DNA of 8,241 nt from Bacteroidales bacterium UBA5281 (lineage in GTDB: Bacteria > Bacteroidota > Bacteroidia > Bacteroidales > Lentimicrobiaceae). Numbering within the stretch: position 1 is the stretch's first letter; each line of letters begins with the position of its first letter. The notes beneath the pieces are model-generated. The model did not search any database. It was given only the letters and a program-made list of their open reading frames with translations, and had not been told where the DNA came from. This document shows positions 1 to 6,118 of this stretch, one piece after another. The translations under genes were made by a program, and so were the position numbers. The stretch spans positions 1-8,241 of the forward strand of contig DHSR01000027.1 in NCBI GenBank assembly GCA_002410555.1, read 5' to 3'.

Positions 1-53
1 ATTATCTGGGGAAGGTGAGTACGCTAAGAGGGAGTGTGACGGTGGTGAGGTGA

Positions 54-116
54 GTGATGGGTAATGGGTGATCTGTGATGTGTGATCAGTATTATGTGAA
101 CAGTTATCAGCATTCA
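54..116. repeat. Degenerate 7-bp tandem repeat, about nine units
   Basis: Reading in steps of seven from position 54 gives GTGATGG, GTAATGG, GTGATCT, GTGATGT, GTGATCA, GTATTAT, GTGAACA, GTTATCA and GCATTCA. Every unit begins with G and the first five fit GTRATNN closely; the last four are decayed. No coding function is apparent. The array lies beyond the 3' end of the minus-strand operon. Similar short heptanucleotide arrays occur between genes in other bacteria, for example the STRR repeats of cyanobacteria, but I cannot name a family for this one. Confidence 0.7.
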
Positions 117-132
117 GCAAATCTCGTGGAAA

Positions 133-160
133 CATCAAATCCCGCAAGAGGCGGACAGGC
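133..160. repeat. 28-bp dispersed repeat, copy 1
   Basis: This stretch matches 263-290 at 26 of 28 positions, differing only at 146-147 (AA here, CT in the other copy). It contains CAAATCCCGC followed by GAGGCGGACAGGC. The two differing bases weaken the central palindrome: only CCGC pairs with GCGG here, against a 6-bp stem in copy 2. Both copies are followed two bases later by CAAATC. It looks like a small intergenic repeat element whose genomic copy number cannot be judged from this window. Confidence 0.75.
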
Positions 161-225
161 CTCAAATCCAGATAGGAAGGGCCGATTCGGAGAAAGCCCC
201 GAGAGGAGGAACAACGATTCGCGAT

Positions 226-273
226 CAAATCCTCAAATCAACAAATCAACACATCAACAAATCATCAAATCCC
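226..273. repeat. 8-bp tandem repeat, six units of CAAATCNN
   Basis: Six consecutive octamers start at 226, 234, 242, 250, 258 and 266: CAAATCCT, CAAATCAA, CAAATCAA, CACATCAA, CAAATCAT and CAAATCCC. The last unit runs straight into copy 2 of the palindromic 28-bp element. Additional single CAAATC words lie at 118, 136, 163 and 293, so the word occurs nine times between 118 and 298. It is non-coding low-complexity DNA; slipped-strand expansion is a likely origin. Confidence 0.75.
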
Positions 274-290
274 GCCTGAGGCGGACAGGC
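263..290. repeat. 28-bp dispersed repeat, copy 2, with perfect palindrome
   Basis: This is the second copy of the element at 133-160, displaced by 130 bp. Its core is a clean inverted repeat, CCGCCT (272-277), one spacer base, then AGGCGG (279-284). A competing fold pairs CCTG (275-278) with CAGG (286-289). The intact palindrome here and the two-base change in copy 1 suggest copy 1 has decayed, or that the loop is variable across copies. Confidence 0.75.
272..284 (-). terminator. Possible hairpin terminator of the minus-strand operon
   Basis: Read on the minus strand, the palindrome CCGCC-TCA-GGCGG lies about 30 bp past the stop codon of the SGNH-like gene and is followed by a T-rich but interrupted tract (GGATTTGATGATTTG). 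A GC-rich stem after the last gene of an operon fits a terminator. The T-tract is broken by G and A, and the palindrome is also part of a repeat, so its role as a terminator is only a suggestion. Confidence 0.3.
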
Positions 291-312
291 AACAAATCAT
301 CACGTCAGCAGA

Positions 313-1257
313 TTACGGATTACTCTCGAGCCGGTACTCATCACTCCAGATAATCCGGGTAAGTGCATCAATAACACTTTGGGTGGGATGGAAGTAATCA
401 ATAAAATTGTTGCGGTCTTCTTTAAGGTAAGTTAATTTATCCAGATTAATGGTATATCCATAACTATTGATATCTTTACGAAATCTAAGCCTGTCAGCTA
501 TCATTCCTTTTTCCTCCAAGTATTGATCTACTTCCTTATAAACCGGCAATATTACAAAACATAATTTTATATCATTATCACTACAATATTGTTTAATTTT
601 GATGAATTCATCCCGATATTTGTCAGGATATATATAGTTTCCAAAAAACATATCAAGCCTTTTCCGGGCCATATTTTCCATATTCATGGGTGATAAATAT
701 TCATAAGACCGCTCTACGATGTAAGAATTGCGGCTTACTGCCCAGGCTACATTGGCTACGGCATCAAAAAATATTTCCCGGGTAGTGAAATACTCATAAG
801 GCCTTTCAAAATAATCGGCAGCAAAGTGGAATAAATCGTATTGACGATTGGCATTATAATTCATAAATGCCACCTGAAAATAAACTTTTTCGAGTTTGCT
901 ATGCCTGGCGGCAAACCAGAACATATTGAACATAGTTTCAAAGCTGGAGCCGGGAGCACATAAATTATAATATGGCTCACCTGTAAGACTATCTACCAAT
1001 ACTACATCAATGTCTTTTCCCTGTGAGTCTCCTACTATAATATTGGGTACGGGATTTCGTTTAAATTCAATGGTTTTCCATAAAATATTGCCTCGTGGGC
1101 TACTCTCATCGGTACGTTGTATCACCCTGAATTTCTCTTTTGCAGGAATTACATGAAAGACATTGATGAAATTGTAAGGATCAACGATCAGAATAAATAA
1201 TACATACACAAATAATGGTAAAGCGAATATCAGTCCTCTAAAAAAATATTTTTTCAT
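313..1257 (-). CDS. Membrane-anchored SGNH/DltD-like protein, putative acyl-transfer partner of MBOAT
   Basis: This is a 314-residue protein with one N-terminal membrane segment (about residues 6-25, after MKKYFF) and an otherwise soluble domain predicted to face the periplasm. Two SGNH-type motifs are visible: GDSQ at residues 76-79, with Ser78 as likely nucleophile, and DYFH at 287-290, giving the Asp/His pair. An NLCAPGSS segment (about 98-105) sits where the family's second block is expected. Proteins of this shape (DltD, AlgJ, AlgX types) work with MBOAT proteins to put acyl groups on extracellular polymers. The gene starts 14 bp after the MBOAT stop codon, so the two are almost surely co-transcribed. 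I chose ATG at 1257 over the in-frame TTG at 1269 because MKKYFF directly precedes the membrane helix; neither start has a clear ribosome binding site. Family membership is fairly sure, substrate unknown. Confidence 0.8.
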   Translation of the reverse strand: MKKYFFRGLIFALPLFVYVLFILIVDPYNFINVFHVIPAKEKFRVIQRTDESSPRGNILWKTIEFKRNPVPNIIVGDSQGKDIDVVLVDSLTGEPYYNLCAPGSSFETMFNMFWFAARHSKLEKVYFQVAFMNYNANRQYDLFHFAADYFERPYEYFTTREIFFDAVANVAWAVSRNSYIVERSYEYLSPMNMENMARKRLDMFFGNYIYPDKYRDEFIKIKQYCSDNDIKLCFVILPVYKEVDQYLEEKGMIADRLRFRKDINSYGYTINLDKLTYLKEDRNNFIDYFHPTQSVIDALTRIIWSDEYRLESNP

Positions 1258-1271
1258 AGTGCAGCTCAATT

Positions 1272-2711
1272 TTAAAATTGCAGATATACAAAGGTACTTC
1301 CTGCCCCGCTAAAATAAAAGATCATAGCCATCAGCAGGTAATATCCGCTCCAGCGCACCCAACGTGATTGCCTGAGAAAGAGTTTTGAGACGTTTACGCC
1401 TTTTTCTTCAAAATATTCCAGAAACATTAACACCCCAAATGCGGAGAGGCCTATAAAAAATGCAGCGGAATTGAAAATAAGTTTGTTGCCGCTAAATTTC
1501 AACTCAACATCCTGAAACAGATGGGTAATAAAATACCAGGCATCGCCAATATCTTTAGAATTAAAGAATACCAGGGTAAAACAGAAGAATATAAAAACCA
1601 TCAACCGGCTGGCAAATTTTACCAATACAGGATTCATCCTGGAGATTATATTCATACGCTTCCTACGGGTAATAAATTCATAACTGATGGCCAGCCCCTG
1701 CAGCACTCCAACCACCACAAAGGTCCAATTGGCGCCATGCCAGATACCTATGACAAAAAAAGTAATGAAAATACCTGTAATGGCCGCCCTGTTTCCAAAC
1801 CTTCGATATTTAATTATAAAAGGATTATATATAAAATCGTTGCACCAGGAACTCAGGGAGATGTGCCACCTGCGCCAGAATTCCCCTACGGTGCGGGAAA
1901 AAAACGGGCGGTTGAAGTTGTCGATCAATTTAATGCCAAACACGCGGCCAATACCAAGTGCCATATCTGTATAGCCCGAGAAATCACAATATAAGTGTAA
2001 AGTTTGTACTATGAAAACCAGCATCAGAGATATTCCGGAGTAATTTTCCACATTACTGAAAACCAAATTCACCGGACCGGCCAAATTGTCACCAATAACC
2101 ACCTTTTTAAACATTCCCCATAAAAACAGCCTCAATCCGGCACTCACATTTTCCTGAGAGAAGGTTATATTATTGTTGACCTGAGGCAGGAAATGCGCAG
2201 AACGCTCCACAGGGCCAGCAAGGAATTTGGGAAAAAAAATCATATAATTGGCAAAAAGCACAAAATTTGTTTCTGCTTTTTCAGCCTTGCGATTTATACG
2301 AATGATGTAGCCAAGCGCCTGAAAGGTATAATAAGAAATACCCAACGGGATAATAAGATCAATGTGTTGAAGCCAGGCATTTTGTCCGGTCCAGCCAATA
2401 ATCACATTCAGGTTATCAAACAAAAAATTGATGTACTTGAAAAAAGCAAGTATGCCTATGTCAAGTCCGATGGCTAACCAGAAAATGAAAAGTCGCTTAT
2501 TGGTTAAAATATTGTTATACAACCATTTGCCTAAAAAATAATTGATCGTTACAAACAATAAAGTAAAAAGCAGTATATTTGGAGAAATAATCCCGATAAA
2601 AACAGCGCTGGAAAGAAACAATACCCATTGCTTCATGGTTTTCCCCACCTTGTAATACACCATTACCGTGACGAAAAAGAAAACGAAAAAATGGAAGGTG
2701 TTGAATTGCAC
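1272..2711 (-). CDS. MBOAT family membrane-bound O-acyltransferase (DltB/AlgI-like)
   Basis: This 479-residue, strongly hydrophobic protein has many membrane segments across its whole length. The family hallmarks are clear: PLGISYYTFQ near residue 122, FPKFLAGPVER at 160-170, YCDFSGYTDMALG near 241, FWRRWHISLS at 278-287 with His283, and IWHGANW at 323-329 with His325, the catalytic histidine. The C-terminus ends in FVYLQF, an ending I recall as common in Bacteroidota homologues. MBOAT proteins of this branch carry an acyl group from a cytoplasmic thioester donor through the inner membrane to an extracellular acceptor such as alginate, teichoic acid or another glycan. The start is GTG at 2711, because the residues after it (QFNTFHFFVFF) match the usual family N-terminus and no upstream ATG fits. 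It heads a two-gene unit with the SGNH protein and faces the lipoprotein/ACP/AsnB unit. Confidence 0.93.
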   Translation of the reverse strand: MQFNTFHFFVFFFVTVMVYYKVGKTMKQWVLFLSSAVFIGIISPNILLFTLLFVTINYFLGKWLYNNILTNKRLFIFWLAIGLDIGILAFFKYINFLFDNLNVIIGWTGQNAWLQHIDLIIPLGISYYTFQALGYIIRINRKAEKAETNFVLFANYMIFFPKFLAGPVERSAHFLPQVNNNITFSQENVSAGLRLFLWGMFKKVVIGDNLAGPVNLVFSNVENYSGISLMLVFIVQTLHLYCDFSGYTDMALGIGRVFGIKLIDNFNRPFFSRTVGEFWRRWHISLSSWCNDFIYNPFIIKYRRFGNRAAITGIFITFFVIGIWHGANWTFVVVGVLQGLAISYEFITRRKRMNIISRMNPVLVKFASRLMVFIFFCFTLVFFNSKDIGDAWYFITHLFQDVELKFSGNKLIFNSAAFFIGLSAFGVLMFLEYFEEKGVNVSKLFLRQSRWVRWSGYYLLMAMIFYFSGAGSTFVYLQF

Positions 2712-2753
2712 TGTTTATAGGGCTTTTGGTATTAACTGATAAACAATATAATC
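2712..2753. promoter_or_regulatory. Divergent intergenic spacer, probable promoter region
   Basis: Only 42 bp separate the GTG of the minus-strand MBOAT gene and the ATG of the plus-strand lipoprotein gene. Any promoters must sit here and reach into the flanking coding sequence, so the two units may be regulated together. The sequence is AT-rich, but I find no clean TAnnTTTG box in either direction and no convincing operator. The nearest plus-strand candidate is CTTTTG around 2721-2726, which lacks the TA. Confidence 0.4.
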
Positions 2754-3620
2754 ATGAACAGGTTTAAATCTATTCTTCTATTAACAAATTTCTTTGTCCT
2801 TATCTTTATGCTGACAACTTCCTGCAAAGATGAAAAAAAAATCGAAACAAACGACAAGGCAACCAATATCTTGTTTTTGCATCATAGCACCGGCGGGGTA
2901 GTCTGGAAAGGTCAGGAAACGGGATTTAAGAAAATTTCGCGTTTTTTCACAGAAACCAATGCACTGCCTTCCTGGTTTGAAAACTACAACAAAGAAAACC
3001 AGACCAATTACGCTGTGCGCGAACAGAACTTCCCTAAAGCACAGCCTTACGGATGGAATAACTACCCTTACGATTATTACCAGATTTGGGTAGCCAATGC
3101 TGGTTCTGATCCTTATAAGGAAGAGCCAACGCTTGAAATGCTTACCCCCGATTATGATCTGATTGTTTTCAAACATTGCTTTCCGGTTGGAAACATACAA
3201 CCCGATACAGGCGAAGGAGATGTTACTTCACCCACCAAAACACTGGAAAACTACAAACTGCAATATGTTGCCCTGCGCGACAAAATGCATGAATTTCCCA
3301 ATACAAGATTTTTAGTGTGGACGGCTGCAGCTCATGTAGAAGGAAATGCAACCATTGAAGAAGCCAGACGCACACGAGAATTTGTTAACTGGGTTAAAAA
3401 CGAATGGGATGAACCGGAAGATAATATATTTTTGTGGGATTTCTACGAATTGGAAACAGAAGGTGGTGATTTTTTGAAAGCCGAATATAGTGCTAAAGCC
3501 GGAGACTCACATCCATCGGCTGCATTCGGACAAAGAGTTGCCCCATTGTTGGGAAATCGCATGGTGGATGTACTGGAAAACAACGGCCAGAACACAAACC
3601 TCAAAGGGGAAACAAAATAA
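2754..3620 (+). CDS. SGNH-hydrolase-like lipoprotein, function unknown
   Basis: This is a 288-residue lipoprotein precursor. Residues 1-23 form a signal peptide (Asn-Arg-Phe-Lys, then a hydrophobic core) ending in the lipobox TTSC, with Cys24 as the acylated residue. The next residues, KDEKK, resemble the charged lipoprotein export signals of Bacteroidota, so surface exposure is possible. The mature domain opens with NILFLHHSTGG (residues 38-48), where Ser45 takes the place of the SGNH nucleophile, and closes with AGDSHPS (249-255), supplying Asp251 and His253. This is the layout of an SGNH-type esterase or acyltransferase with an unusual HHST first block. The gene faces the MBOAT unit across 42 bp and precedes the ACP gene by 45 bp with no visible terminator, so it likely heads that operon. 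A role in adding or removing acyl groups on a surface glycan is inferred from context; I do not recognise a named family member. Confidence 0.75.
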   Translation: MNRFKSILLLTNFFVLIFMLTTSCKDEKKIETNDKATNILFLHHSTGGVVWKGQETGFKKISRFFTETNALPSWFENYNKENQTNYAVREQNFPKAQPYGWNNYPYDYYQIWVANAGSDPYKEEPTLEMLTPDYDLIVFKHCFPVGNIQPDTGEGDVTSPTKTLENYKLQYVALRDKMHEFPNTRFLVWTAAAHVEGNATIEEARRTREFVNWVKNEWDEPEDNIFLWDFYELETEGGDFLKAEYSAKAGDSHPSAAFGQRVAPLLGNRMVDVLENNGQNTNLKGETK

Positions 3621-3665
3621 TCATACTCTTGTTATTATTCAAAACTAACACAACCATATAATATC

Positions 3666-3917
3666 ATGTCTGACATCACTCAAATCAAGGGGCAACTGAA
3701 ACAATTTATTGCCGAAACCTCATTTGTATCCATTGACAAAATAAAAGATGATACCCTTATATTTGTAGAAGGCATCTTTGATTCCATGGGGTTTCTATCG
3801 CTTATCAATTTTGTGGAAGATAATTTTAAGATTAAAGCAGCCGATTCCGAATTACTCGAAGCCAATTTTGAATCGGTAGAGGCCATTGCCAATTTCATAC
3901 AATCCAAACTCAATTAG
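3666..3917 (+). CDS. Stand-alone acyl/aminoacyl carrier protein (DltC-like)
   Basis: This 83-residue cytoplasmic carrier protein has the four-helix ACP pattern and a phosphopantetheine attachment site at Ser40 in the motif EGIFDSMG (residues 35-42). The context of that site, EG-hydrophobic-hydrophobic-DS-M/F-G followed by a helix ending in EDNFKI, resembles the D-alanyl carrier protein DltC more than the GADSLD site of fatty-acid-synthesis ACPs. It therefore probably serves a dedicated pathway. It needs a phosphopantetheinyl transferase, which is not encoded here. The AsnB-family gene begins 9 bp after its stop codon, arguing for co-translation and a joint function. No adenylation or thioesterase gene is present, so the cargo is unknown: an amino acid, a hydroxy acid or a dicarboxylic acid are all possible. 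Confidence 0.9.
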   Translation: MSDITQIKGQLKQFIAETSFVSIDKIKDDTLIFVEGIFDSMGFLSLINFVEDNFKIKAADSELLEANFESVEAIANFIQSKLN

Positions 3918-3926
3918 GATTGAGCT

Positions 3927-5906
3927 ATGTGCGGCATTTCAGGAATTTTGAATTTAAGGGCAACCAATACGCCACCTAAAGAAGAAGAACTTACCCGCAT
4001 GCTCGCCGCCATCCGTTATCGCGGACCCGATGAAAGCGGCATCTATCTTGGATCAAATATAGGTTTGGGAAACGTTCGTCTGAGCATTCTCGATTTGTCA
4101 ACAGGCCAGCAACCCATCTCAGTGCGTCAGGGTCGCTATTGGATTGTTTACAACGGCGAATTGTTCAATTATATTGAAATCAGGCGAACCCTTGAGGCTG
4201 AAGGCATTTCATTTGTCACCACCAGCGACACTGAGGTGGTACTTCAGGCTTATGCTCAATGGGGAGCTGCCTGTTTACAGAAATTTAATGGTCAGTTTGC
4301 CATTGCCATTTGGGACAATCAGGAGCAGGAACTCTTTCTTGCACGTGACAGGGTGGGCATCCGACCGCTATTTTACACACATTCCCGTGGACGATTTATA
4401 TTCTGCTCCGAAATCAAAGGCATTTTTCAGATCTCCGGTGTCCGCAGAGCCATCAACCATAAAGCATTATCACAGATATTTACTTTCTGGACCACCATCA
4501 CTCCACAAACGCCTTTTGAAGATGTTTTTGAGTTATCACCCGGCCATTTTATGAAAATAAAAAATGGAAAGCTGGAAACTTCTGCTTACTGGTCTCTGCA
4601 ATTTCCGTTACCGGATAACTATAGTCGGAAACATTTCAATGAAAGTGTGGAAGAGTTACGTGACTTGTTCCGCAATGCTGTGAAAATACGATTAAGGGCA
4701 GATGTAGAAGTTGCCGCATACCTTAGCGGGGGTATTGATTCCAGTGTTACCACAGCCTTTATCCATGAATTAGAACCACGTATGCTTAATACTTTTTCTA
4801 TTGGTTTTAAGGATAAGACTTTTGATGAAACAGGCTATCAGCTTGAAGCAGCCCAATATTTTAACACCAACCATACTGCCTTTACCTGTTCTTCGGAAGA
4901 TATTGGCCAGGCATTTTATGATACCATACGCCATACAGAATTTCCTGTTCTGCGAACTGCACCCACACCCATGTATCTGCTTTCAAAGAAAGTGCGAGAG
5001 CAAAACATCAAGGTAGTCATCACCGGTGAGGGTGCCGATGAGATGCTTGCCGGATATAACATCTTTAAGGAAGCCAAAATCCGGCGTTTCTGGGCACAAA
5101 ATCCTCAAAGTGACATCCGGCCCCTTTTGTTAAAAAAACTGTATCCTTATCTTCCCATGATGAAGGATGCCAGAACCCCGGTACTTAAAATGTTTTTTGG
5201 CTATCGTCTTTCCGATACCAGTCATCCCTGTTATTCCCATCTTTTACGTTGGCACAATACCTCCCGCATTCAAAACTATTTTTCAGGTGAGGTTCAGGCA
5301 GAACTTGAAAATTATGATCCCCTGGATGAGGTGAGCCATATTCTTGCAGATAACTTCAATCAATGGGGTGATCTGGCAAAGTCTCAATTTTTAGAATCAG
5401 GTATATTTATGTCAGGTTATCTGCTTTCCTCACAAGGCGACCGCATGGCCATGGCAAATTCAGTTGAAGGTCGTTATCCATTTCTGGATCACCGCATTAT
5501 AGAATTTTCAGCCTCACTGCCTGAACGCTACAAGTTGAACAGTTTAAATGAAAAGTTCATCCTCAAGAAAATGATGGAGGGAAAAATCCCTGAATCAATA
5601 TTAAAACGCCACAAACAAGCATACAGGGCTCCGGTACAAGCCAGCTTTTCCGGCATCAATGCGCCTGATTATGTTAAAGAACTCACTGATGCCTCCACCC
5701 TGAATGCTTATGGCTACTTTGATGCCATAAAAGTGGAAAAGCTCATGAAGAAAATTAATGACCAAAGCGAGATATCAGAAATGGAGAATATGGCACTGGC
5801 CGGAGTATTATCCACTCAGTTGCTCCATCATTTCTTTATTGATGACAATGTGTTGGTTTCAAAGGATAAAAAGCCGGCTAATCTGAAAATTTTCCGAGAA
5901 CCTTAA
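3927..5906 (+). CDS. asnB: Class-II glutamine amidotransferase / asparagine synthetase family protein (AsnB-like)
   Basis: This 659-residue enzyme has two domains. The N-terminal glutaminase (about 1-215) begins Met-Cys-Gly, so Cys2 becomes the Ntn nucleophile after Met removal; RYRGPDESG (30-38), VRLSILDL (50-57), YNGELFNY (75-82) and SDTE (100-103) form the glutamine pocket. The synthetase domain (about 240-640) has the ATP-pyrophosphatase loop SGGIDSS at 267-273, GEGADE at 367-372 and QGDRMAMANSVEGRYPFLD near 503-521. It hydrolyses glutamine and passes ammonia to an adenylated carboxylate. Classically this makes asparagine from aspartate, but the length (E. coli AsnB is about 554 residues) and the position 9 bp behind an ACP gene make a specialised amidotransferase acting on a carrier-linked or glycan acid equally likely. 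The start is fixed by the need for Cys at position 2. All catalytic residues are intact. The gene symbol denotes the family only. Confidence 0.9.
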   Translation: MCGISGILNLRATNTPPKEEELTRMLAAIRYRGPDESGIYLGSNIGLGNVRLSILDLSTGQQPISVRQGRYWIVYNGELFNYIEIRRTLEAEGISFVTTSDTEVVLQAYAQWGAACLQKFNGQFAIAIWDNQEQELFLARDRVGIRPLFYTHSRGRFIFCSEIKGIFQISGVRRAINHKALSQIFTFWTTITPQTPFEDVFELSPGHFMKIKNGKLETSAYWSLQFPLPDNYSRKHFNESVEELRDLFRNAVKIRLRADVEVAAYLSGGIDSSVTTAFIHELEPRMLNTFSIGFKDKTFDETGYQLEAAQYFNTNHTAFTCSSEDIGQAFYDTIRHTEFPVLRTAPTPMYLLSKKVREQNIKVVITGEGADEMLAGYNIFKEAKIRRFWAQNPQSDIRPLLLKKLYPYLPMMKDARTPVLKMFFGYRLSDTSHPCYSHLLRWHNTSRIQNYFSGEVQAELENYDPLDEVSHILADNFNQWGDLAKSQFLESGIFMSGYLLSSQGDRMAMANSVEGRYPFLDHRIIEFSASLPERYKLNSLNEKFILKKMMEGKIPESILKRHKQAYRAPVQASFSGINAPDYVKELTDASTLNAYGYFDAIKVEKLMKKINDQSEISEMENMALAGVLSTQLLHHFFIDDNVLVSKDKKPANLKIFREP

Positions 5907-5921
5907 AGCATTTCAGGCAAT

Positions 5922-5955
5922 CCGGCTAAAGCGAAGATTAATGTTCGCTATACGG
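5922..5955 (+). terminator. Weak hairpin downstream of the asnB-like gene
   Basis: AGCGAA (5930-5935) pairs with TTCGCT (5944-5949) around an 8-base loop, and CCG (5922-5924) can pair with CGG (5953-5955) across an internal loop. It begins 15 bp after the stop codon, the right place for an operon end. There is no T-run afterwards, so this is not a standard intrinsic terminator and may be only a transcript-end hairpin or chance pairing. Confidence 0.3.
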
Positions 5956-6042
5956 TGTAATTAATAAATTGTTATCTCAGATGTGTAAGGTTTCTTTAAT
6001 TAGGGGAGTATAAGTTACTTTAAAAAAGGGCAGCAGGGTTCA

Positions 6043-6068
6043 TTTGTTCATTTATCTGTTTACCTTTG
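6043..6068 (+). promoter_or_regulatory. Candidate Bacteroidota promoter for the nptA-like gene
   Basis: TACCTTTG at 6061-6068 is an exact match to the Bacteroidota -7 box TAnnTTTG. A TTTG lies upstream at 6043-6046, but the 14-bp gap is shorter than the usual gap of about 19, so the -33 element is doubtful. Transcription would begin near 6074, leaving a leader of about 45 bases before the ATG at 6119. That placement argues against the in-frame TTG at 6077 as the true start. Confidence 0.5.
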
Positions 6069-6118
6069 TATAAGAATTGCTGTTAAATCGCACTCATTCC
6101 TGTTTAAATATTGATAGA

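Noticed and set aside
118..298. CRISPR-like array
   Set aside because: The repeat units are 8 bp in direct tandem, the two 28-bp copies are 130 bp apart with non-unique sequence between them, and no cas gene is present.
75..353. Plus-strand open frame of 92 codons over the repeat region
   Set aside because: It runs through the tandem repeats, has a low-complexity Asn/Ser/Arg-rich translation without any domain, and overlaps the end of a solid minus-strand gene.
1258..1269. TTG start at 1269 for the SGNH-like gene
   Set aside because: The ATG at 1257 is followed directly by Lys-Lys and a membrane helix, a normal N-terminus; the four extra residues add nothing and TTG is rare.
1521..1994. Plus-strand open frames inside the MBOAT gene (also 1687-1974 and 2193-2477)
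   Set aside because: They are antisense to a strongly supported MBOAT gene and their translations show no recognisable features.
2781..3200. Minus-strand open frame opposite the lipoprotein gene
   Set aside because: The opposite strand encodes a lipobox, an HHST block and a DSHPS block in one uninterrupted frame; this one has no family features.
313..5906. A genuine dlt operon for D-alanylation
   Set aside because: There is no DltA adenylating enzyme, the genes are split over two strands, the organism appears to be a Gram-negative Bacteroidota without teichoic acids, and an AsnB homologue is present instead. Only an analogy is claimed.
6077..6118. TTG start at 6077 for the Na/Pi cotransporter
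   Set aside because: It falls at the predicted transcription start and would add residues unlike the family; ATG at 6119 fits both the promoter and the usual N-terminus.
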